From an uncultured Lachnospiraceae bacterium (GTDB taxonomy: Bacteria > Bacillota > Clostridia > Lachnospirales > Lachnospiraceae), in contig CANQPM010000019.1 of NCBI GenBank assembly GCA_947625775.1, forward strand, positions 1-61,090: DNA of 61,090 nt, in the 5' to 3' direction. Position 1 is the first letter of the stretch; every line of letters begins with the position of its first letter. Both the position numbers and the translations under genes were made by a program. Below the pieces are notes generated by a model that made no database searches, had not been told where the DNA came from, and saw only the letters and a list, made by a program, of their open reading frames with translations. Below, piece after piece: positions 39,872-51,256 of the stretch.

Positions 39872-41152
39872 ATGGGGACAAAAAGGAGCAGGGTTCAAAA
39901 GCATTTGGCGCTTTTTGTGATTGTGCTTGTCTTGGTGGTAACAGCAGGTTTTGGCGCAATGACCATATACTCAAATTATCTGGATAGCAACAGCGGCAAA
40001 AATGACAGTGGTGTCATAAAAAAAGCCGAGTCCTCAAAAAGCGAGGCGGAAGTGCTTACATGGACAAAAGAAGCGGCAGAGAGCGGGGAAAGCCATGATG
40101 AGCCCCAGCAGCCAGAAGAAACGGACATAAATAAGCAGCTGTATGAGGAAGCTCTGGGACTTGGGCAAAAGGCAAAGCTTGTGGAATGTGCGGACAGCGA
40201 GAGGATAATTTTTCGGTTTGCGGGGGACATACTTTTGGATGACGGCTATGCGATGATGAGCAATTTCAGGGCAAGGGGCAGCAGCCTTGAAGACACGTTT
40301 TCGCCGTCGCTGCTTGAAAAGATGAGGAGCGCCGACGTGTTTATGCTCAATAATGAGTTTACGTTTACGACGAACGGGGCTCCGCTTGAGGGCAAACAAT
40401 ATACATTCAGGGCTAAGCCTGAGAATGTCTCTTTCTTTAATGATTTGGGAGTAGACGTGGTTTCACTTGCGAATAACCATGCCTTTGATTTTGGCGAGAT
40501 TTCCATAATTGATACCATGGAAACATTAAAGAACGCGGGGATTGAGTATGTCGGCGCTGGAGCTGATATTGATGAGGCGATGAAGCCTGTGTATATAATT
40601 GCAAACGGCGCTAAAATCGCGATAGTAAGCGCCACTCAGATTGAGCGCAACGGTTCGCCTGACACAAAAGAGGCAACGCAGACGAGCGCGGGCGTGTTGA
40701 GGTGCATGGATCCGGCAAAGCTCCTTTCAGTGATAGAGGAGGCAAAAGCCAACAGCGATTTTACGATATTATACATACATTGGGGCACGGAAAGCCAGGA
40801 GGATACGGACTGGCTCCAGAATGAGCAGGCGCCGCTGTATGCCGATGCGGGAGTGGATCTTATAATTGGAGATCATTCCCACTGTCTCCAAAGGCTTGAT
40901 GCCGTCAACGGCGTACCTGTGATATACAGCCTTGGCAATTATTGGTTCAACTCAAAAACACAGAATACCTGCCTTGTCGAAGTGTCGATAAAGGACAAAA
41001 AAATGGAATATTTCAAGTTTATTCCCTGCCTGCAGTCGGACTGCAGGACTATAGAGCTTGAGGGGGAGAAAAGGGAGGAGATGCTTTCATATATGCAGAG
41101 CATTTCGCCTAATGTCACAATAGACAGCGATGGATATGTGGACTTTTTCTGA
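39872..41152 (+). CDS. CapA-like (PGA_cap) membrane-anchored metallophosphatase-type protein
   Basis: I start it at ATG 39872, 7 nt after GGAGG, rather than at ATG 39866. The 426-residue protein has a basic N-terminus, one membrane anchor (11-33), a Ser/Glu/Gln-rich stalk, and a CapA domain from about 110: FAGDILLDD with Asp119, NNEFTFTTNG, SLANNHAFDFG, LYIHWGTE and IIGDHSHCLQ. The family is linked to poly-gamma-glutamate capsule export, but most members are uncharacterised. It lies outside its usual context, between a terminator after rplA and the L10 leader promoter, so transcription must come from readthrough or an unseen promoter. Confidence 0.88.
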   Translation: MGTKRSRVQKHLALFVIVLVLVVTAGFGAMTIYSNYLDSNSGKNDSGVIKKAESSKSEAEVLTWTKEAAESGESHDEPQQPEETDINKQLYEEALGLGQKAKLVECADSERIIFRFAGDILLDDGYAMMSNFRARGSSLEDTFSPSLLEKMRSADVFMLNNEFTFTTNGAPLEGKQYTFRAKPENVSFFNDLGVDVVSLANNHAFDFGEISIIDTMETLKNAGIEYVGAGADIDEAMKPVYIIANGAKIAIVSATQIERNGSPDTKEATQTSAGVLRCMDPAKLLSVIEEAKANSDFTILYIHWGTESQEDTDWLQNEQAPLYADAGVDLIIGDHSHCLQRLDAVNGVPVIYSLGNYWFNSKTQNTCLVEVSIKDKKMEYFKFIPCLQSDCRTIELEGEKREEMLSYMQSISPNVTIDSDGYVDFF

Positions 41153-41192
41153 CGTTTTTTGCCAGAATTTTAATAAATAGATAATCAAGGTG

Positions 41193-41221
41193 TTGACAAG
41201 CAAATTACTATGTGATAATAT
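41193..41221 (+). promoter_or_regulatory. Promoter of the rplJ-rplL operon
   Basis: A perfect TTGACA at 41193-41198 is followed after 17 nt by TAATAT at 41216-41221. Confidence 0.8.
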
Positions 41222-41227
41222 ACAGAA

Positions 41228-41415
41228 GGTTGCAAAACCATGCCGAAGACAGTAGGTGCTGTTTTAACAGCGTAAGCGTGACGCCTACCGAGGGAAAGAG
41301 TTTTGATGATGCTTATGCCTCTTTGTCTTTAGCGGACAGAGAGGCTTTTTATATCATAAGCTCCTTTTCGGCAGGAGGAGGGAGACCAAATCCACAAGAA
41401 TCTATAAGGAGGTAA
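41228..41415 (+). ncRNA. L10 leader (autoregulatory mRNA leader) with attenuator
   Basis: The 190 nt between the promoter and rplJ contain the kind of structured leader bound by the L10-L12 complex. Its end holds a terminator-type hairpin: GCCTCTTTGTC (41317-41327) pairs with GACAGAGAGGC (41335-41345) and runs into TTTTTAT. An open frame across it (41212-41415) lacks a ribosome site and family and is not a gene. Confidence 0.8.
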
Positions 41416-41419
41416 AATA

Positions 41420-41983
41420 ATGGCAAAGATTGAATTAAAACAGCCTGTTGTTGATGAGATTTCAGCTGCCATCAAGGACGCTGCCACAGTTGTGATTGTT
41501 GACTACCGCGGCATTACTGTTGCCCAGGACACACAGCTTCGTAAGCAGCTGCGTGAGGCAGGCGTTATCTACAAGGTTTACAAGAACACGATGATGACGC
41601 GCGCTTTTAAGGGCACTGAGTTTGAAGGGCTTACGGAATGTCTTGAAGGGACAAACGCAATCGCTGTCAGCAAGACTGACGCAACAGCGCCCGCAAGGCT
41701 CATCAGCAAATTCGCTAAGGACTGCCCTGCCCTTGAGATAAAGGCAGGCGTTGTGGAGGGCACACTCTATGATGCTAAGGGAATGGCTGCCATCGCAAGC
41801 ATTCCTTCAAGAGAAGAACTTCTTTCAAAGTTCCTCGGCAGCATACAGTCGCCTATTACAAATATCGCCCGTGTGCTTAACCAGATTGCGGAAAAAGGCG
41901 GCGCATCAGCCTGTGAGAGCGCAGCGGCTCCAGCAGAGGAAGCTGCTCCTGCAGCAGAGGCCGAAGCTCCTGTGACGGAGTAA
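41420..41983 (+). CDS. rplJ: 50S ribosomal protein L10
   Basis: The 187-residue protein contains VVIVDYRGITVAQDTQLRKQ and VYKNTMMTRAF, the L10 rRNA-binding region, and ends with an Ala/Glu/Pro-rich tail. It is the base of the L7/L12 stalk and, with L12, represses its own leader just upstream. GGAGGT precedes ATG 41420. Confidence 0.97.
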   Translation: MAKIELKQPVVDEISAAIKDAATVVIVDYRGITVAQDTQLRKQLREAGVIYKVYKNTMMTRAFKGTEFEGLTECLEGTNAIAVSKTDATAPARLISKFAKDCPALEIKAGVVEGTLYDAKGMAAIASIPSREELLSKFLGSIQSPITNIARVLNQIAEKGGASACESAAAPAEEAAPAAEAEAPVTE

Positions 41984-42035
41984 AAGATAAGCAGGATAAT
42001 ATTTCAGAAACAATAATTAATGGAGGTAATTAAAA

Positions 42036-42410
42036 ATGGCAAAGTTGACAACAGCAGAATTTATTGAAGCTATCAAAGAGCTTACAGTATTAGAGTTAAA
42101 TGATTTAGTAAAGGCTTGCGAGGAGGAGTTCGGCGTATCAGCGGCTGCAGGCGTTGTAGTGGCAGCAGGCGCAGCGGCAGCTCCCGCAGAGGAGGAGAAG
42201 GACGAGTTTGACGTAGAGCTTACAGAGGTAGGTCCTAACAAGGTTAAGGTTATCAAGGTTGTCCGCGAAGTGACAGGTCTTGGCTTAAAGGAAGCTAAGG
42301 ATTTGGTTGACGGCGCTCCCAAGGTGCTTAAGGCTGGCGCTTCCAAGGCAGAGGCAGAGGAAATCAAGACTAAGATTGAGGCAGAAGGCGCTAAGATTAC
42401 TCTTAAATAA
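42036..42410 (+). CDS. rplL: 50S ribosomal protein L7/L12
   Basis: The 124-residue protein has the dimerisation domain ([20 protein letters not shown]), an Ala-rich hinge at about 36-55, and the C-terminal factor-binding domain with [20 protein letters not shown]. It binds elongation factors. Start ATG 42036 follows GGAGGTAAT. A long hairpin follows before rpoB. Confidence 0.97.
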   Translation: MAKLTTAEFIEAIKELTVLELNDLVKACEEEFGVSAAAGVVVAAGAAAAPAEEEKDEFDVELTEVGPNKVKVIKVVREVTGLGLKEAKDLVDGAPKVLKAGASKAEAEEIKTKIEAEGAKITLK

Positions 42411-42427
42411 TCTTTTTTCTAAAATAA

Positions 42428-42454
42428 GGGGTTGGGATATTGTGTCCCAGCCCC
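42428..42454 (+). terminator. Hairpin between rplL and rpoB, probable partial terminator
   Basis: GGGGTTGGGA (42428-42437) pairs with TCCCAGCCCC (42445-42454) with one wobble. Only a weak ATAATAATTATT tail follows, so it probably attenuates rather than fully stops transcription into rpoB. Confidence 0.7.
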
Positions 42455-42525
42455 ATAATAATTATTCTCAATTCCATTTCAGCACGCGTCATTCGCAAAA
42501 TATTCATAGTTTTCCAAAATTGTTA

Positions 42526-42554
42526 TTGACTTCCAAAAATTCTTGTGGTAATAT
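42526..42554 (+). promoter_or_regulatory. Promoter of rpoB-rpoC
   Basis: TTGACT at 42526-42531 and TAATAT at 42549-42554 are 17 bp apart, with a 90 nt leader before rpoB. Confidence 0.65.
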
Positions 42555-42646
42555 GTAATGTGCGCTATTGTGAAAAAATGTACTCATTTTATGCCCAAAT
42601 GGCGTAATAAAAACAGATGTTATCATAAAGAACGGGGTGAATTGTC

Positions 42647-45600
42647 ATGGAAAAGAACAGAATACGTCCAGTGGTCACAGGTACGACGATGCGTATGAGC
42701 TATTCAAGGCAAAAAGAGGTTTTGGATATGCCCAATCTTATCGAAATACAGAAGGATTCATATGATTGGTTTCTTAAGGAAGGTTTTCGTGAGGCACTGG
42801 CAGATATCTCTCCGATTAAAGATTACAGCGGACGCATTAGTCTGGAATTTATTGACTATGTTCTTGCAGAAGACGAAATCAAGCATACGATTGAGGAGTG
42901 CAAGGAAAGAGACTTGAACTATGAAGCCCCTGTAAAAATCAAAGTCCGTCTCCGTGTTAAGAAGAAGGACGAAATAACCGGCGAGGATAATGATGAGATA
43001 ACCACGCATGAGATTTTTATGGGCAATTTCCCTCTTATGACAGAAACAGGTACGTTTATAATTAATGGCGCGGAGCGTGTTATCGTCAGCCAGCTGGTGC
43101 GTTCTCCGGGCATATATTATGGCATTGCCCATGACAAATTGGGCAAGAAGCTGTTTTCATGCACTGTAATCCCTAACCGTGGCGCATGGCTTGAGTATGA
43201 AACAGACTCAAATGACGTGTTTTATGTGCGCGTAGACAGGACAAGGAAGGTTCCGATTACTGTGCTTATACGCGCTCTTGGCGTAGGCACAAACGAAGAA
43301 ATTTTAGAGCTTTTTGGCGATGAGCCCAAGATTAATGCAAGCTTTACAAAGGACACGGCGGAGAATTATCAGGAGGGCTTAAAGGATCTCTACAGCAAGA
43401 TCCGCCCGGGCGAGCCTTTCAGCTTGGAAAGCGCGGAAAATCTTGTCACGGCAATGTTTTTTGATCCCAAAAGATATGACCTTGCCAAGGTGGGCAGGTA
43501 TAAGTTCAACAAAAAGCTTTCTTTGAAGAATAGAATTAAAAACCAGATACTCGCGGAAGACGTTATTGATACGTTCAGCGGAGAGGTCATCGGCCAGAAG
43601 GGCGATAAGGTGACGATTGAGATGGCTGAGGCTATTCAGAATGCCGCAGTTCCGTTTGTGTGGATTCAGACAGAGGAGAGAGTTGTAAAGGTACTTTCCA
43701 ATATGATGGTAGACATAACTAACTTTGTCGACTGCGAGCCCAGAAGCCTTGGAATCACAGAGCCTGTTTATTTCCCTGTTCTCAGGCAGATTTTGGAGGC
43801 ATATGCGGAAAATCCCGAGGAGCTTGCGGCTGCCATTACCAGAAACGTATCTGAGCTGATACCCAAGCATATTACAAAGGAAGACATTCTGGCTTCAATC
43901 AACTACAATATGCATCTTGAGTACGGGCTTGGCAATAGTGACGACATTGACCATTTAGGCAACAGGCGCATAAGGGCTGTGGGAGAGCTTCTGCAGAATC
44001 AGTATCGTATCGGTCTGTCGCGTATGGAGCGTGTCGTGCGCGAGAGAATGACTACGCATGATTCAGATGATATTTCGCCGCAGGCGCTTATCAATATAAA
44101 GCCAGTGCAGGCCGCCATCAAGGAGTTTTTCGGTTCTTCACAGCTTTCACAGTTTATGGACCAGAACAATCCGTTGGGCGAGCTTACGCACAAAAGGCGT
44201 TTGTCAGCGTTAGGTCCTGGCGGTCTGTCAAGAGACAGGGCAGGATTTGAGGTTAGAGATGTACACTATTCGCATTACGGCAGAATGTGTCCTATCGAGA
44301 CGCCAGAAGGCCCGAATATCGGTTTGATTAACTCGCTTGCTTCATATGCCAGAATAAATGAATACGGCTTTATTGAAGCGCCGTATAGAAAGATAGATAA
44401 GTCAGATCCTAAAAATCCGCGCGTCACAGATGAGGTTGTATATATGACGGCTGACGAGGAGGACAATTACCATGTAGCGCAGGCTAATGAGCAGCTTGAC
44501 GAAAACGGATATTTCGTGCGCAATTCTGTTTCAGGGCGTTACCTTGACGAGACGCAGGAGTATCCCAAGGCTATGTTTGACTACATGGATGTTTCACCCA
44601 AGATGGTGTTTTCAGTGGCTACGGCGCTGATTCCATTTTTGCAGAATGACGACGCCAACCGTGCGCTTATGGGCTCAAACATGCAGCGTCAGGCAGTGCC
44701 GCTGCTGTTTACGGAGGCGCCCGTTGTAGGCACAGGCATGGAGGTCAAGACGGCGGTTGACTCAGGCGTGTGCGTTGTAGCAAAAAAGGCGGGCACGATC
44801 ACATATGTGTCATCAGAATGTATTAAAATCACATATGACGACGGTGAAAAGGCTGAGTTTAAGCTTGCTAAGTTTGTGAGGAGCAATCAGTCAAACTGTT
44901 ACAATCAGAAGCCTATAGTAGTAAAGGGCAATCATGTTGAGGCGGGGCAGGTTATCGCCGACGGTCCTTCGACAAGCGGCGGCGAGCTGGGGCTTGGCAA
45001 AAACCCGCTTATCGGCTTTATGACATGGGAAGGCTACAACTACGAGGATGCCGTGCTTTTGAGCGAGAGGCTTGTTCAGGAGGATGTTTACACATCTATC
45101 CATATAGAGGAATACGAGACAGACGCGCGCGACACTAAGCTTGGCCCGGAGGAAATCACAAGGGATGTGCCGGGCGTAGGCGATGACGCGCTGAAGGATT
45201 TGGACGAGCGGGGAATCATACGCATCGGAGCGGAAGTCCGCGCAGGCGATATCCTTGTCGGAAAGGTTACTCCAAAGGGCGAGACGGAGCTTACGGCGGA
45301 GGAAAGGTTATTGAGGGCCATTTTCGGCGAGAAGGCAAGAGAGGTGAGGGACACCTCGCTAAAAGTTCCGCATGGAGAGTACGGCGTGGTTGTTGACGCA
45401 AAAGTATTTTCAAGGGCTAATGGCGACACGGAGCTTGCGCCCGGCGTCAATCAGTCAGTCCGCATATATATAGCGCAGAAACGAAAGATTTCAGTAGGCG
45501 ACAAGATGGCAGGCCGCCATGGCAACAAGGGTGTTGTTTCCAGGGTTCTTCCTGTCGAGGATATGCCGTATCTGCCAAACGGAAGACCGCTTGATATCGT

Positions 45601-46537
45601 GCTTAACCCGTTGGGCGTGCCTTCGCGTATGAATATCGGACAGGTACTTGAAATACATCTTTCACTTGCGGCAAAGGCGCTCGGGTTTAATGTGTCTACG
45701 CCTGTATTTGACGGCGCAGATGAGAATGACATTATGGACACTCTCGACCTTGCAAATGATTACGTAAACCTTGAATGGGAGGAATTTGAAGCTAAGCATA
45801 AGGCAGAGCTGCTCCCCGAGGTTATGGATTATCTGTATAAGAATAGGGATCATAGAAAGCTTTGGAAGGGCGTTCCGATATCAAGAGACGGCAAGGTAAG
45901 GCTTAGGGATGGAAGGACGGGCGAGTATTTCGACAGTCCTGTCACTATTGGACATATGCATTACTTAAAGCTGCATCACTTGGTAGACGATAAAATCCAT
46001 GCGCGCTCAACCGGACCGTACGGCATGGTTACGCAGCAGCCTCTTGGCGGCAAGGCGCAGTTCGGCGGCCAGAGATTTGGCGAGATGGAGGTTTGGGCGC
46101 TCGAGGCTTACGGCGCGTCTCATACTCTGCAGGAGATTCTGACAGTCAAGTCAGATGATGTTGTCGGGCGTGTCAAGACATATGAGGCTATTATAAAGGG
46201 TGAAAATATACCTGAACCGGGCATACCTGAGTCATTCAAGGTATTGCTCAAGGAGCTCCAGTCTCTTGGACTTGATGTCAAGGTATATGACGAAGACCGC
46301 AACGAGGTTGAGATTATGGAGTCGGTTGACTATACGGACAGCGACTTCAGAGTTGAGATGGAGGGCGACGGCAAGTACGATACAAAAGAAGATTTGGAGG
46401 GCTATCAGCAGAAGGAGTTTGACTCTGAAAGCGGGGATTTGGTTGATGCCGCAGATGATGACGACTTTGATTATTCTGACGACGACTTTAATGATGAAGA
46501 CTTCAGTGAAGAAGATGATGATGACTTTGAAGAATAA
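42647..46537 (+). CDS. rpoB: DNA-directed RNA polymerase subunit beta
   Basis: The 1296-residue protein has all main beta landmarks: [20 protein letters not shown], the rifampicin-region block [20 protein letters not shown] with [17 protein letters not shown], and [13 protein letters not shown] near the C-terminus. The protein ends in an unusually acidic tail (about 38 residues with runs of Asp and Glu, such as [12 protein letters not shown]). Start ATG 42647 follows ACGGGGTGAA. It is transcribed with rpoC, which starts 17 nt after it. Confidence 0.97.
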   Translation: MEKNRIRPVVTGTTMRMSYSRQKEVLDMPNLIEIQKDSYDWFLKEGFREALADISPIKDYSGRISLEFIDYVLAEDEIKHTIEECKERDLNYEAPVKIKVRLRVKKKDEITGEDNDEITTHEIFMGNFPLMTETGTFIINGAERVIVSQLVRSPGIYYGIAHDKLGKKLFSCTVIPNRGAWLEYETDSNDVFYVRVDRTRKVPITVLIRALGVGTNEEILELFGDEPKINASFTKDTAENYQEGLKDLYSKIRPGEPFSLESAENLVTAMFFDPKRYDLAKVGRYKFNKKLSLKNRIKNQILAEDVIDTFSGEVIGQKGDKVTIEMAEAIQNAAVPFVWIQTEERVVKVLSNMMVDITNFVDCEPRSLGITEPVYFPVLRQILEAYAENPEELAAAITRNVSELIPKHITKEDILASINYNMHLEYGLGNSDDIDHLGNRRIRAVGELLQNQYRIGLSRMERVVRERMTTHDSDDISPQALINIKPVQAAIKEFFGSSQLSQFMDQNNPLGELTHKRRLSALGPGGLSRDRAGFEVRDVHYSHYGRMCPIETPEGPNIGLINSLASYARINEYGFIEAPYRKIDKSDPKNPRVTDEVVYMTADEEDNYHVAQANEQLDENGYFVRNSVSGRYLDETQEYPKAMFDYMDVSPKMVFSVATALIPFLQNDDANRALMGSNMQRQAVPLLFTEAPVVGTGMEVKTAVDSGVCVVAKKAGTITYVSSECIKITYDDGEKAEFKLAKFVRSNQSNCYNQKPIVVKGNHVEAGQVIADGPSTSGGELGLGKNPLIGFMTWEGYNYEDAVLLSERLVQEDVYTSIHIEEYETDARDTKLGPEEITRDVPGVGDDALKDLDERGIIRIGAEVRAGDILVGKVTPKGETELTAEERLLRAIFGEKAREVRDTSLKVPHGEYGVVVDAKVFSRANGDTELAPGVNQSVRIYIAQKRKISVGDKMAGRHGNKGVVSRVLPVEDMPYLPNGRPLDIVLNPLGVPSRMNIGQVLEIHLSLAAKALGFNVSTPVFDGADENDIMDTLDLANDYVNLEWEEFEAKHKAELLPEVMDYLYKNRDHRKLWKGVPISRDGKVRLRDGRTGEYFDSPVTIGHMHYLKLHHLVDDKIHARSTGPYGMVTQQPLGGKAQFGGQRFGEMEVWALEAYGASHTLQEILTVKSDDVVGRVKTYEAIIKGENIPEPGIPESFKVLLKELQSLGLDVKVYDEDRNEVEIMESVDYTDSDFRVEMEGDGKYDTKEDLEGYQQKEFDSESGDLVDAADDDDFDYSDDDFNDEDFSEEDDDDFEE

Positions 46538-46554
46538 TTGGGAGGAGTGCCAAA

Positions 46555-49500
46555 ATGTCTGAGAATAAAAACGAATCATATCAGTCTATTACCTTTGATG
46601 CCATTAAGATTGGCCTTGCATCTCCTGAGAAAATCAGGGAGTGGTCAAAGGGTGAGGTAACAAAGCCTGAAACTATCAATTACAGGACATTAAAGCCGGA
46701 GCGCGACGGTCTGTATTGCGAGAGAATTTTCGGACCGAGCAAGGACTGGGAGTGCCATTGCGGTAAATATAAGAAAATCAGGTATAAGGGCGTTATCTGC
46801 GACAGATGCGGCGTTGAAGTTACGAAATCAAGCGTGCGCAGAGAGCGAATGGGACATATTGAGCTTGCGGCTCCTGTATCGCATATATGGTATTTCAAGG
46901 GTATTCCAAGCCGCATGGGGCTTATTCTCGATCTGACGCCCAGAGTGCTTGAAAAGGTGCTGTACTTTGCGTCGTATATCGTGCTTGATCCTATGGACAC
47001 TGATTTGGAGTATAAGCAGGTATTGTCTGAAAAGGAATATCAGGATAATAGGGAGAAGTGGGGAAACCACTTCCGTGTAGGTATGGGCGCCGAGGCCATC
47101 AAGGAGTTGCTTTGCGCCATAGACCTTGAAAAAGAGTGTGAGGAGCTTAGCGCGGAGCTCAAAAATGACAGTACGAAAGGGCAAAAGCGTGCCAAAATAG
47201 TAAAGCGGCTTGAGGTAGTTGAGTCATTTAGAAGCTCTGGCAATAAGCCTGAGTGGATGATAATGGACACGATACCTGTACTTCCGCCTGATTTGCGCCC
47301 TATGGTACAGCTTGACGGCGGCAGGTTCGCCACGTCGGATTTGAATGATCTGTACAGAAGAATTATCAACAGAAATAATCGTCTTAAAAGGCTTTTGGAG
47401 CTTGGCGCTCCCGACATTATTGTGAGAAATGAAAAGAGAATGCTGCAGGAGGCGGTAGATGCGCTTATTGACAACGGCAGGCGCGGACGTCCCGTTACGG
47501 GACCGGGCAACAGGGCGCTTAAATCGCTCTCTGACATGCTTAAGGGAAAGTCAGGGCGATTCCGCCAGAATCTGCTTGGAAAGCGTGTTGACTATTCAGG
47601 GCGTTCAGTTATTGTCGTAGGGCCTGAGTTAAAGATTTACCAGTGCGGTCTGCCGAAGGAGATGGCTATTGAGCTTTTCAAGCCCTTTGTTATGAAGGAG
47701 CTTGTATCAAGGCAGATTTCACAGAATATAAAGCATGCCAAAAAGCTTGTTGAGAAGCTTGACCACACCGTATGGGACGTGCTTGAGGAGGTTATTAAAG
47801 AGCATCCCGTAATGCTTAACCGTGCCCCGACACTTCACAGGCTTGGCATTCAGGCATTTGAGCCTATTCTTGTGGAGGGCAAGGCTATCAAGCTTCATCC
47901 GCTTGTTTGTACGGCGTTTAATGCAGACTTTGACGGCGACCAAATGGCTGTGCATCTTCCGCTTTCAGTGGAGGCTCAGGCAGAGTGCAGATTTTTGCTC
48001 CTTTCTCCGAACAACCTGCTTAAACCGTCAGACGGAGGTCCTGTTGCCGTGCCTTCACAGGACATGGTGCTTGGCATTTATTATCTGACGCAGGAACGTC
48101 CTGGGGCAATAGGCGAGGGCAAATATTTTAAGAATGTAAACGAGGCTATTCTTGCGTATGAAAACGGCGCCTGCACGCTTCACTCGCGGATTAAGGTAAG
48201 AGTGACGCAGAAGGAGGCGGACGGCAGCGAGATAAGCGCGATAGTGGAATCGACGCTTGGCAGATTTATCTTCAACGAGATACTTCCGCAGGATTTGGAG
48301 TTTGTGGACAGGACAAAGCCTGAAAACAAGCTGCTGCTTGAGGTGGATTTCCACGTAGGCAAAAAGGGCTTAAAGCAGATACTTGAAAAGGTTATCAATA
48401 TTCACGGCGCTACAAAGACAGCGGAAGTGCTCGACAGCATCAAGGCTATGGGTTATAAATATTCTACGCGCGCGGCAATGACGGTTTCCATTTCTGATAT
48501 GACCGTGCCCGCTGAAAAACCTCAGATGCTTGCGGAGGCGCAGAATACTGTTGACCATATTACGATGAATTTCCGACGCGGTCTTATGACTGAGGAGGAG
48601 AGATATAAGGCGGTAGTGGAGACTTGGAAGGACACAGACGAAAAGCTCACCCAGACGCTGCTTGACGGTCTTGACCAGTACAACAACATCTTTATGATGG
48701 CGGATTCGGGCGCGCGTGGTTCAAACCAGCAGATTAAGCAGCTGGCGGGCATGCGAGGCTTGATGGCTGATACGACAGGGCGTACTATCGAGCTTCCTAT
48801 CAAGTCAAACTTCCGTGAAGGTCTTGACGTTTTGGAATACTTTATGTCCGCTCACGGCGCGCGCAAGGGACTTTCTGATACGGCGCTTCGTACAGCCGAC
48901 TCCGGTTATCTGACGCGCCGAATGGTTGACGTGTGCCAGGAGCTGATTATCCGTGAGGTTGACTGTTGTGAGGGCAAGGATTTCATACCGGGCATGGATG
49001 TTGCGGCATTTATGGACGGCAAGGAGACTATAGAGAGCTTAAAGGACAGAATTACGGGCAGATTTTCATGCGAGGATATAACTGACAGAGATGGAAACGT
49101 GCTTGTAAAGAGAAATCATATGATTACCCCGAGCCGCGCGGCAAAAATAATTGCCAAGGGCGTAAACGAAAAGGGCGAGCCTATTGAGAAGGTGAAGGTA
49201 AGAAATATTCTCTGCTGCAAGTCGCGTGTAGGCATCTGCGCAAAGTGCTACGGCGCTAATATGGCGACAGGCGAGCCTGTTCAGATAGGCGAGGCTGTAG
49301 GCATTATCGCGGCCCAGTCAATCGGTGAACCCGGTACGCAGCTTACTATGAGAACCTTCCATACAGGCGGCGTTGCGGGTGATGATATTACGCAAGGTCT
49401 TCCGCGTGTAGAGGAGCTTTTTGAGGCGAGAAAGCCTAAAGGACTTGCGATTATCGCGGAGTTTGGCGGAGTTGCCACGATTAAGGACACAAAGAAGAAG

Positions 49501-50217
49501 CGCGAGATTATTGTTTCAGACGGCGTAAATGAAAAGACATACCTTATTCCGTATGGCTCTCGTATTAAGGTTATGGACGGAGCTACTATTGAGGCGGGCG
49601 ACGAGCTCACAGAGGGTAGCGTTAATCCTCATGACCTGCTTGAAATAAAGAAGATTGGCGCAGTGCAGAATTACCTTCTGCGCGAGGTTCAGAGGGTTTA
49701 CCGTCTGCAGGGCGTTGATATTGCGGATAAGCATATTGAGGTCATTGTGCGCCAGATGCTGAAAAAGAAGCGCATTGAGGTAAGCGGCGATACGGAGTTT
49801 CTGCCTGGAACGCTTGTAGACGGACTGGAGCTTGAAGACATAAACGAAAAGCTTGTTGCCGAGGGCAAGCAGCCCGCGGAGGCTAAGGATATTATCCTCG
49901 GCATTACAAAGGCGGCGCTTGCAACTAATTCCTTCCTTTCAGCGGCATCTTTCCAGGAGACGACGAAGGTGCTTACGGAGGCGGCGATTAAGGGCAAGAT
50001 TGATCCGCTTGTCGGGCTTAAAGAGAATGTTATCATAGGAAAGCTTATTCCTGCCGGCACAGGTATGAGAAGGTACAGGAATGTCAAGCTTGACTGTGAC
50101 AAGAATTTAGATGATGTCATATCGTTTGGCGATGAGGAAGATGAGGACATTGAAGCGGATTATGATGTCAGTGAGTCAGAAAATGTGCAGGAAAATGTAA
50201 GCGTTACCGAGGAATAA
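46555..50217 (+). CDS. rpoC: DNA-directed RNA polymerase subunit beta'
   Basis: The 1220-residue protein has the first zinc site ([20 protein letters not shown]), the catalytic [14 protein letters not shown], the trigger loop area and the second zinc site ([12 protein letters not shown]). Its C-terminus ([19 protein letters not shown]) is acidic, like that of RpoB. Start ATG 46555 follows GGGAGGAG. A terminator follows at 50225. Confidence 0.97.
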   Translation: MSENKNESYQSITFDAIKIGLASPEKIREWSKGEVTKPETINYRTLKPERDGLYCERIFGPSKDWECHCGKYKKIRYKGVICDRCGVEVTKSSVRRERMGHIELAAPVSHIWYFKGIPSRMGLILDLTPRVLEKVLYFASYIVLDPMDTDLEYKQVLSEKEYQDNREKWGNHFRVGMGAEAIKELLCAIDLEKECEELSAELKNDSTKGQKRAKIVKRLEVVESFRSSGNKPEWMIMDTIPVLPPDLRPMVQLDGGRFATSDLNDLYRRIINRNNRLKRLLELGAPDIIVRNEKRMLQEAVDALIDNGRRGRPVTGPGNRALKSLSDMLKGKSGRFRQNLLGKRVDYSGRSVIVVGPELKIYQCGLPKEMAIELFKPFVMKELVSRQISQNIKHAKKLVEKLDHTVWDVLEEVIKEHPVMLNRAPTLHRLGIQAFEPILVEGKAIKLHPLVCTAFNADFDGDQMAVHLPLSVEAQAECRFLLLSPNNLLKPSDGGPVAVPSQDMVLGIYYLTQERPGAIGEGKYFKNVNEAILAYENGACTLHSRIKVRVTQKEADGSEISAIVESTLGRFIFNEILPQDLEFVDRTKPENKLLLEVDFHVGKKGLKQILEKVINIHGATKTAEVLDSIKAMGYKYSTRAAMTVSISDMTVPAEKPQMLAEAQNTVDHITMNFRRGLMTEEERYKAVVETWKDTDEKLTQTLLDGLDQYNNIFMMADSGARGSNQQIKQLAGMRGLMADTTGRTIELPIKSNFREGLDVLEYFMSAHGARKGLSDTALRTADSGYLTRRMVDVCQELIIREVDCCEGKDFIPGMDVAAFMDGKETIESLKDRITGRFSCEDITDRDGNVLVKRNHMITPSRAAKIIAKGVNEKGEPIEKVKVRNILCCKSRVGICAKCYGANMATGEPVQIGEAVGIIAAQSIGEPGTQLTMRTFHTGGVAGDDITQGLPRVEELFEARKPKGLAIIAEFGGVATIKDTKKKREIIVSDGVNEKTYLIPYGSRIKVMDGATIEAGDELTEGSVNPHDLLEIKKIGAVQNYLLREVQRVYRLQGVDIADKHIEVIVRQMLKKKRIEVSGDTEFLPGTLVDGLELEDINEKLVAEGKQPAEAKDIILGITKAALATNSFLSAASFQETTKVLTEAAIKGKIDPLVGLKENVIIGKLIPAGTGMRRYRNVKLDCDKNLDDVISFGDEEDEDIEADYDVSESENVQENVSVTEE

Positions 50218-50224
50218 TATATTG

Positions 50225-50262
50225 ACGCGCTCCTATGCCTTACGGCGTAGGGGCGCGTTTTC
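50225..50262. terminator. Terminator between rpoC and the convergent pilin-like operon
   Basis: ACGCGCTCCTA and TAGGGGCGCGT (50225-50258) form a stem with inner GCC/GGC pairs and a TTTT tail on the plus strand. It serves rpoC and may also stop the convergent operon. Confidence 0.85.
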
Positions 50263-50264
50263 TG

Positions 50265-50723
50265 CTATTGCGGGATATGAAGGCTGGTATCGTATTCAAG
50301 ACTGTCGTCTGTCACTATGCGCCATTCGTCAATTCTGTAAAGGCATTCATCATAGGCTGAAGGATAGTTTACGGACAGCCGCACGGACAGGCGTTGTATG
50401 TCGCTGATATAGTAAGTGAAGTTTTCGCAATAACTGTCAGCGTTTTTGGCACCGCTGAGCTCTGATATGAGCTCTTGCTGATTTGAAGCGCCTTTTTTGT
50501 ATGCGTCGTTGAGCATTGCGTCAAACTTGCTGATGTCCTCCTCGGCGGCATTGCAGGCATTATAATAGGCTGCCGAGCGCTGCAGGACCTTTTGGCTGAG
50601 GCGAAGGTCTGAGCTTGCGCTGACAAGCGATAATATGCTGAAGGAAACTATGCATAATACTATTAAAATGAGCATTATTGAAGGCAGGCCGATATGGGGG
50701 CTGAAATTATTTTTTTTGTCCAT
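50265..50723 (-). CDS. Pilin-like membrane protein, last gene of the minus-strand operon
   Basis: I start it at the ATG at 50723 (MDKKNNFSPHIG) because AAGGAG lies upstream; the longer frame from 50996 overlaps the preceding gene. The 152-residue protein has one membrane span (about 13-36, LPSIMLILIVLCIVSFSILS) right after a Gly, like a prepilin, but without the usual Glu at +5. The rest has coiled and beta regions. A minor pseudopilin (GspK-like) role is possible given its pilC-containing operon; no family is certain. Confidence 0.65.
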   Translation of the reverse strand: MDKKNNFSPHIGLPSIMLILIVLCIVSFSILSLVSASSDLRLSQKVLQRSAAYYNACNAAEEDISKFDAMLNDAYKKGASNQQELISELSGAKNADSYCENFTYYISDIQRLSVRLSVNYPSAYDECLYRIDEWRIVTDDSLEYDTSLHIPQ

Positions 50724-50748
50724 AATGCTGTCCGCTCCTTTAGTTAGC

Positions 50749-51219
50749 TTATTGGCGTGAGAATTCAAAATTATTTTTATATTTTTTAACTGTCTGTTTA
50801 TTGATGTAATTTTCCGTGTAAAGCGCCTTGTATTCATAAATGTATATGTCAATATACGAGAACGGGCTGCGGTAATAGCCCTCAGCATAAACCGCATACG
50901 CCGCAAGCTCTTCATTGTCTGTGCAGCTCCAGTCTTTGTCAAACAATAAAAGCAGGCTGGAATCGTCTGTATCGCGCTGGATATCGGCATCAGCATATGC
51001 CTGCTTTACGGCATCAAAATTCCCGCCGCTGCCAAGGAAAAGCTCCGCTATGTTCTGCGTGTAAAGGACTGTATTGCTGCAGGTTACAGCTTCTTGGCTT
51101 ATGGCGTATGATCTTGCGAAAATCTGCACAGCCGCTGCGCAGGAAATAATGAAAAAAAATATGGATATAATTAATTCGATCAGAAATAATCCGTTCCGCG
51201 AAGGACTGTAGTTTGTCAT
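50749..51219 (-). CDS. Type IV pilin-like (pseudopilin) protein
   Basis: The 156-residue protein begins MTNYSPSRNG, then LFLIELIISIFFFIISCAAA. The Gly10 cleavage point and Glu15 at +5 are the hallmark of class III prepilin signals. It should be processed by a prepilin peptidase (none in the window) and packed by the GspF/PilC protein encoded upstream in the same operon. GAGGTAA precedes its ATG at 51219. Confidence 0.78.
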   Translation of the reverse strand: MTNYSPSRNGLFLIELIISIFFFIISCAAAVQIFARSYAISQEAVTCSNTVLYTQNIAELFLGSGGNFDAVKQAYADADIQRDTDDSSLLLLFDKDWSCTDNEELAAYAVYAEGYYRSPFSYIDIYIYEYKALYTENYINKQTVKKYKNNFEFSRQ

Positions 51220-51256
51220 TACAGCTTACCTCATCAAATGTGACACGAGTGTCATT

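Noticed and set aside
39872-41152. CapA-like gene as evidence of a capsule locus
   Set aside because: No capB/capC or ligase genes are near; only the single CapA-type protein is present.
41212-41415. Open frame of 67 codons before rplJ
   Set aside because: It spans the L10 leader and its attenuator hairpin and has no ribosome site or recognisable family.
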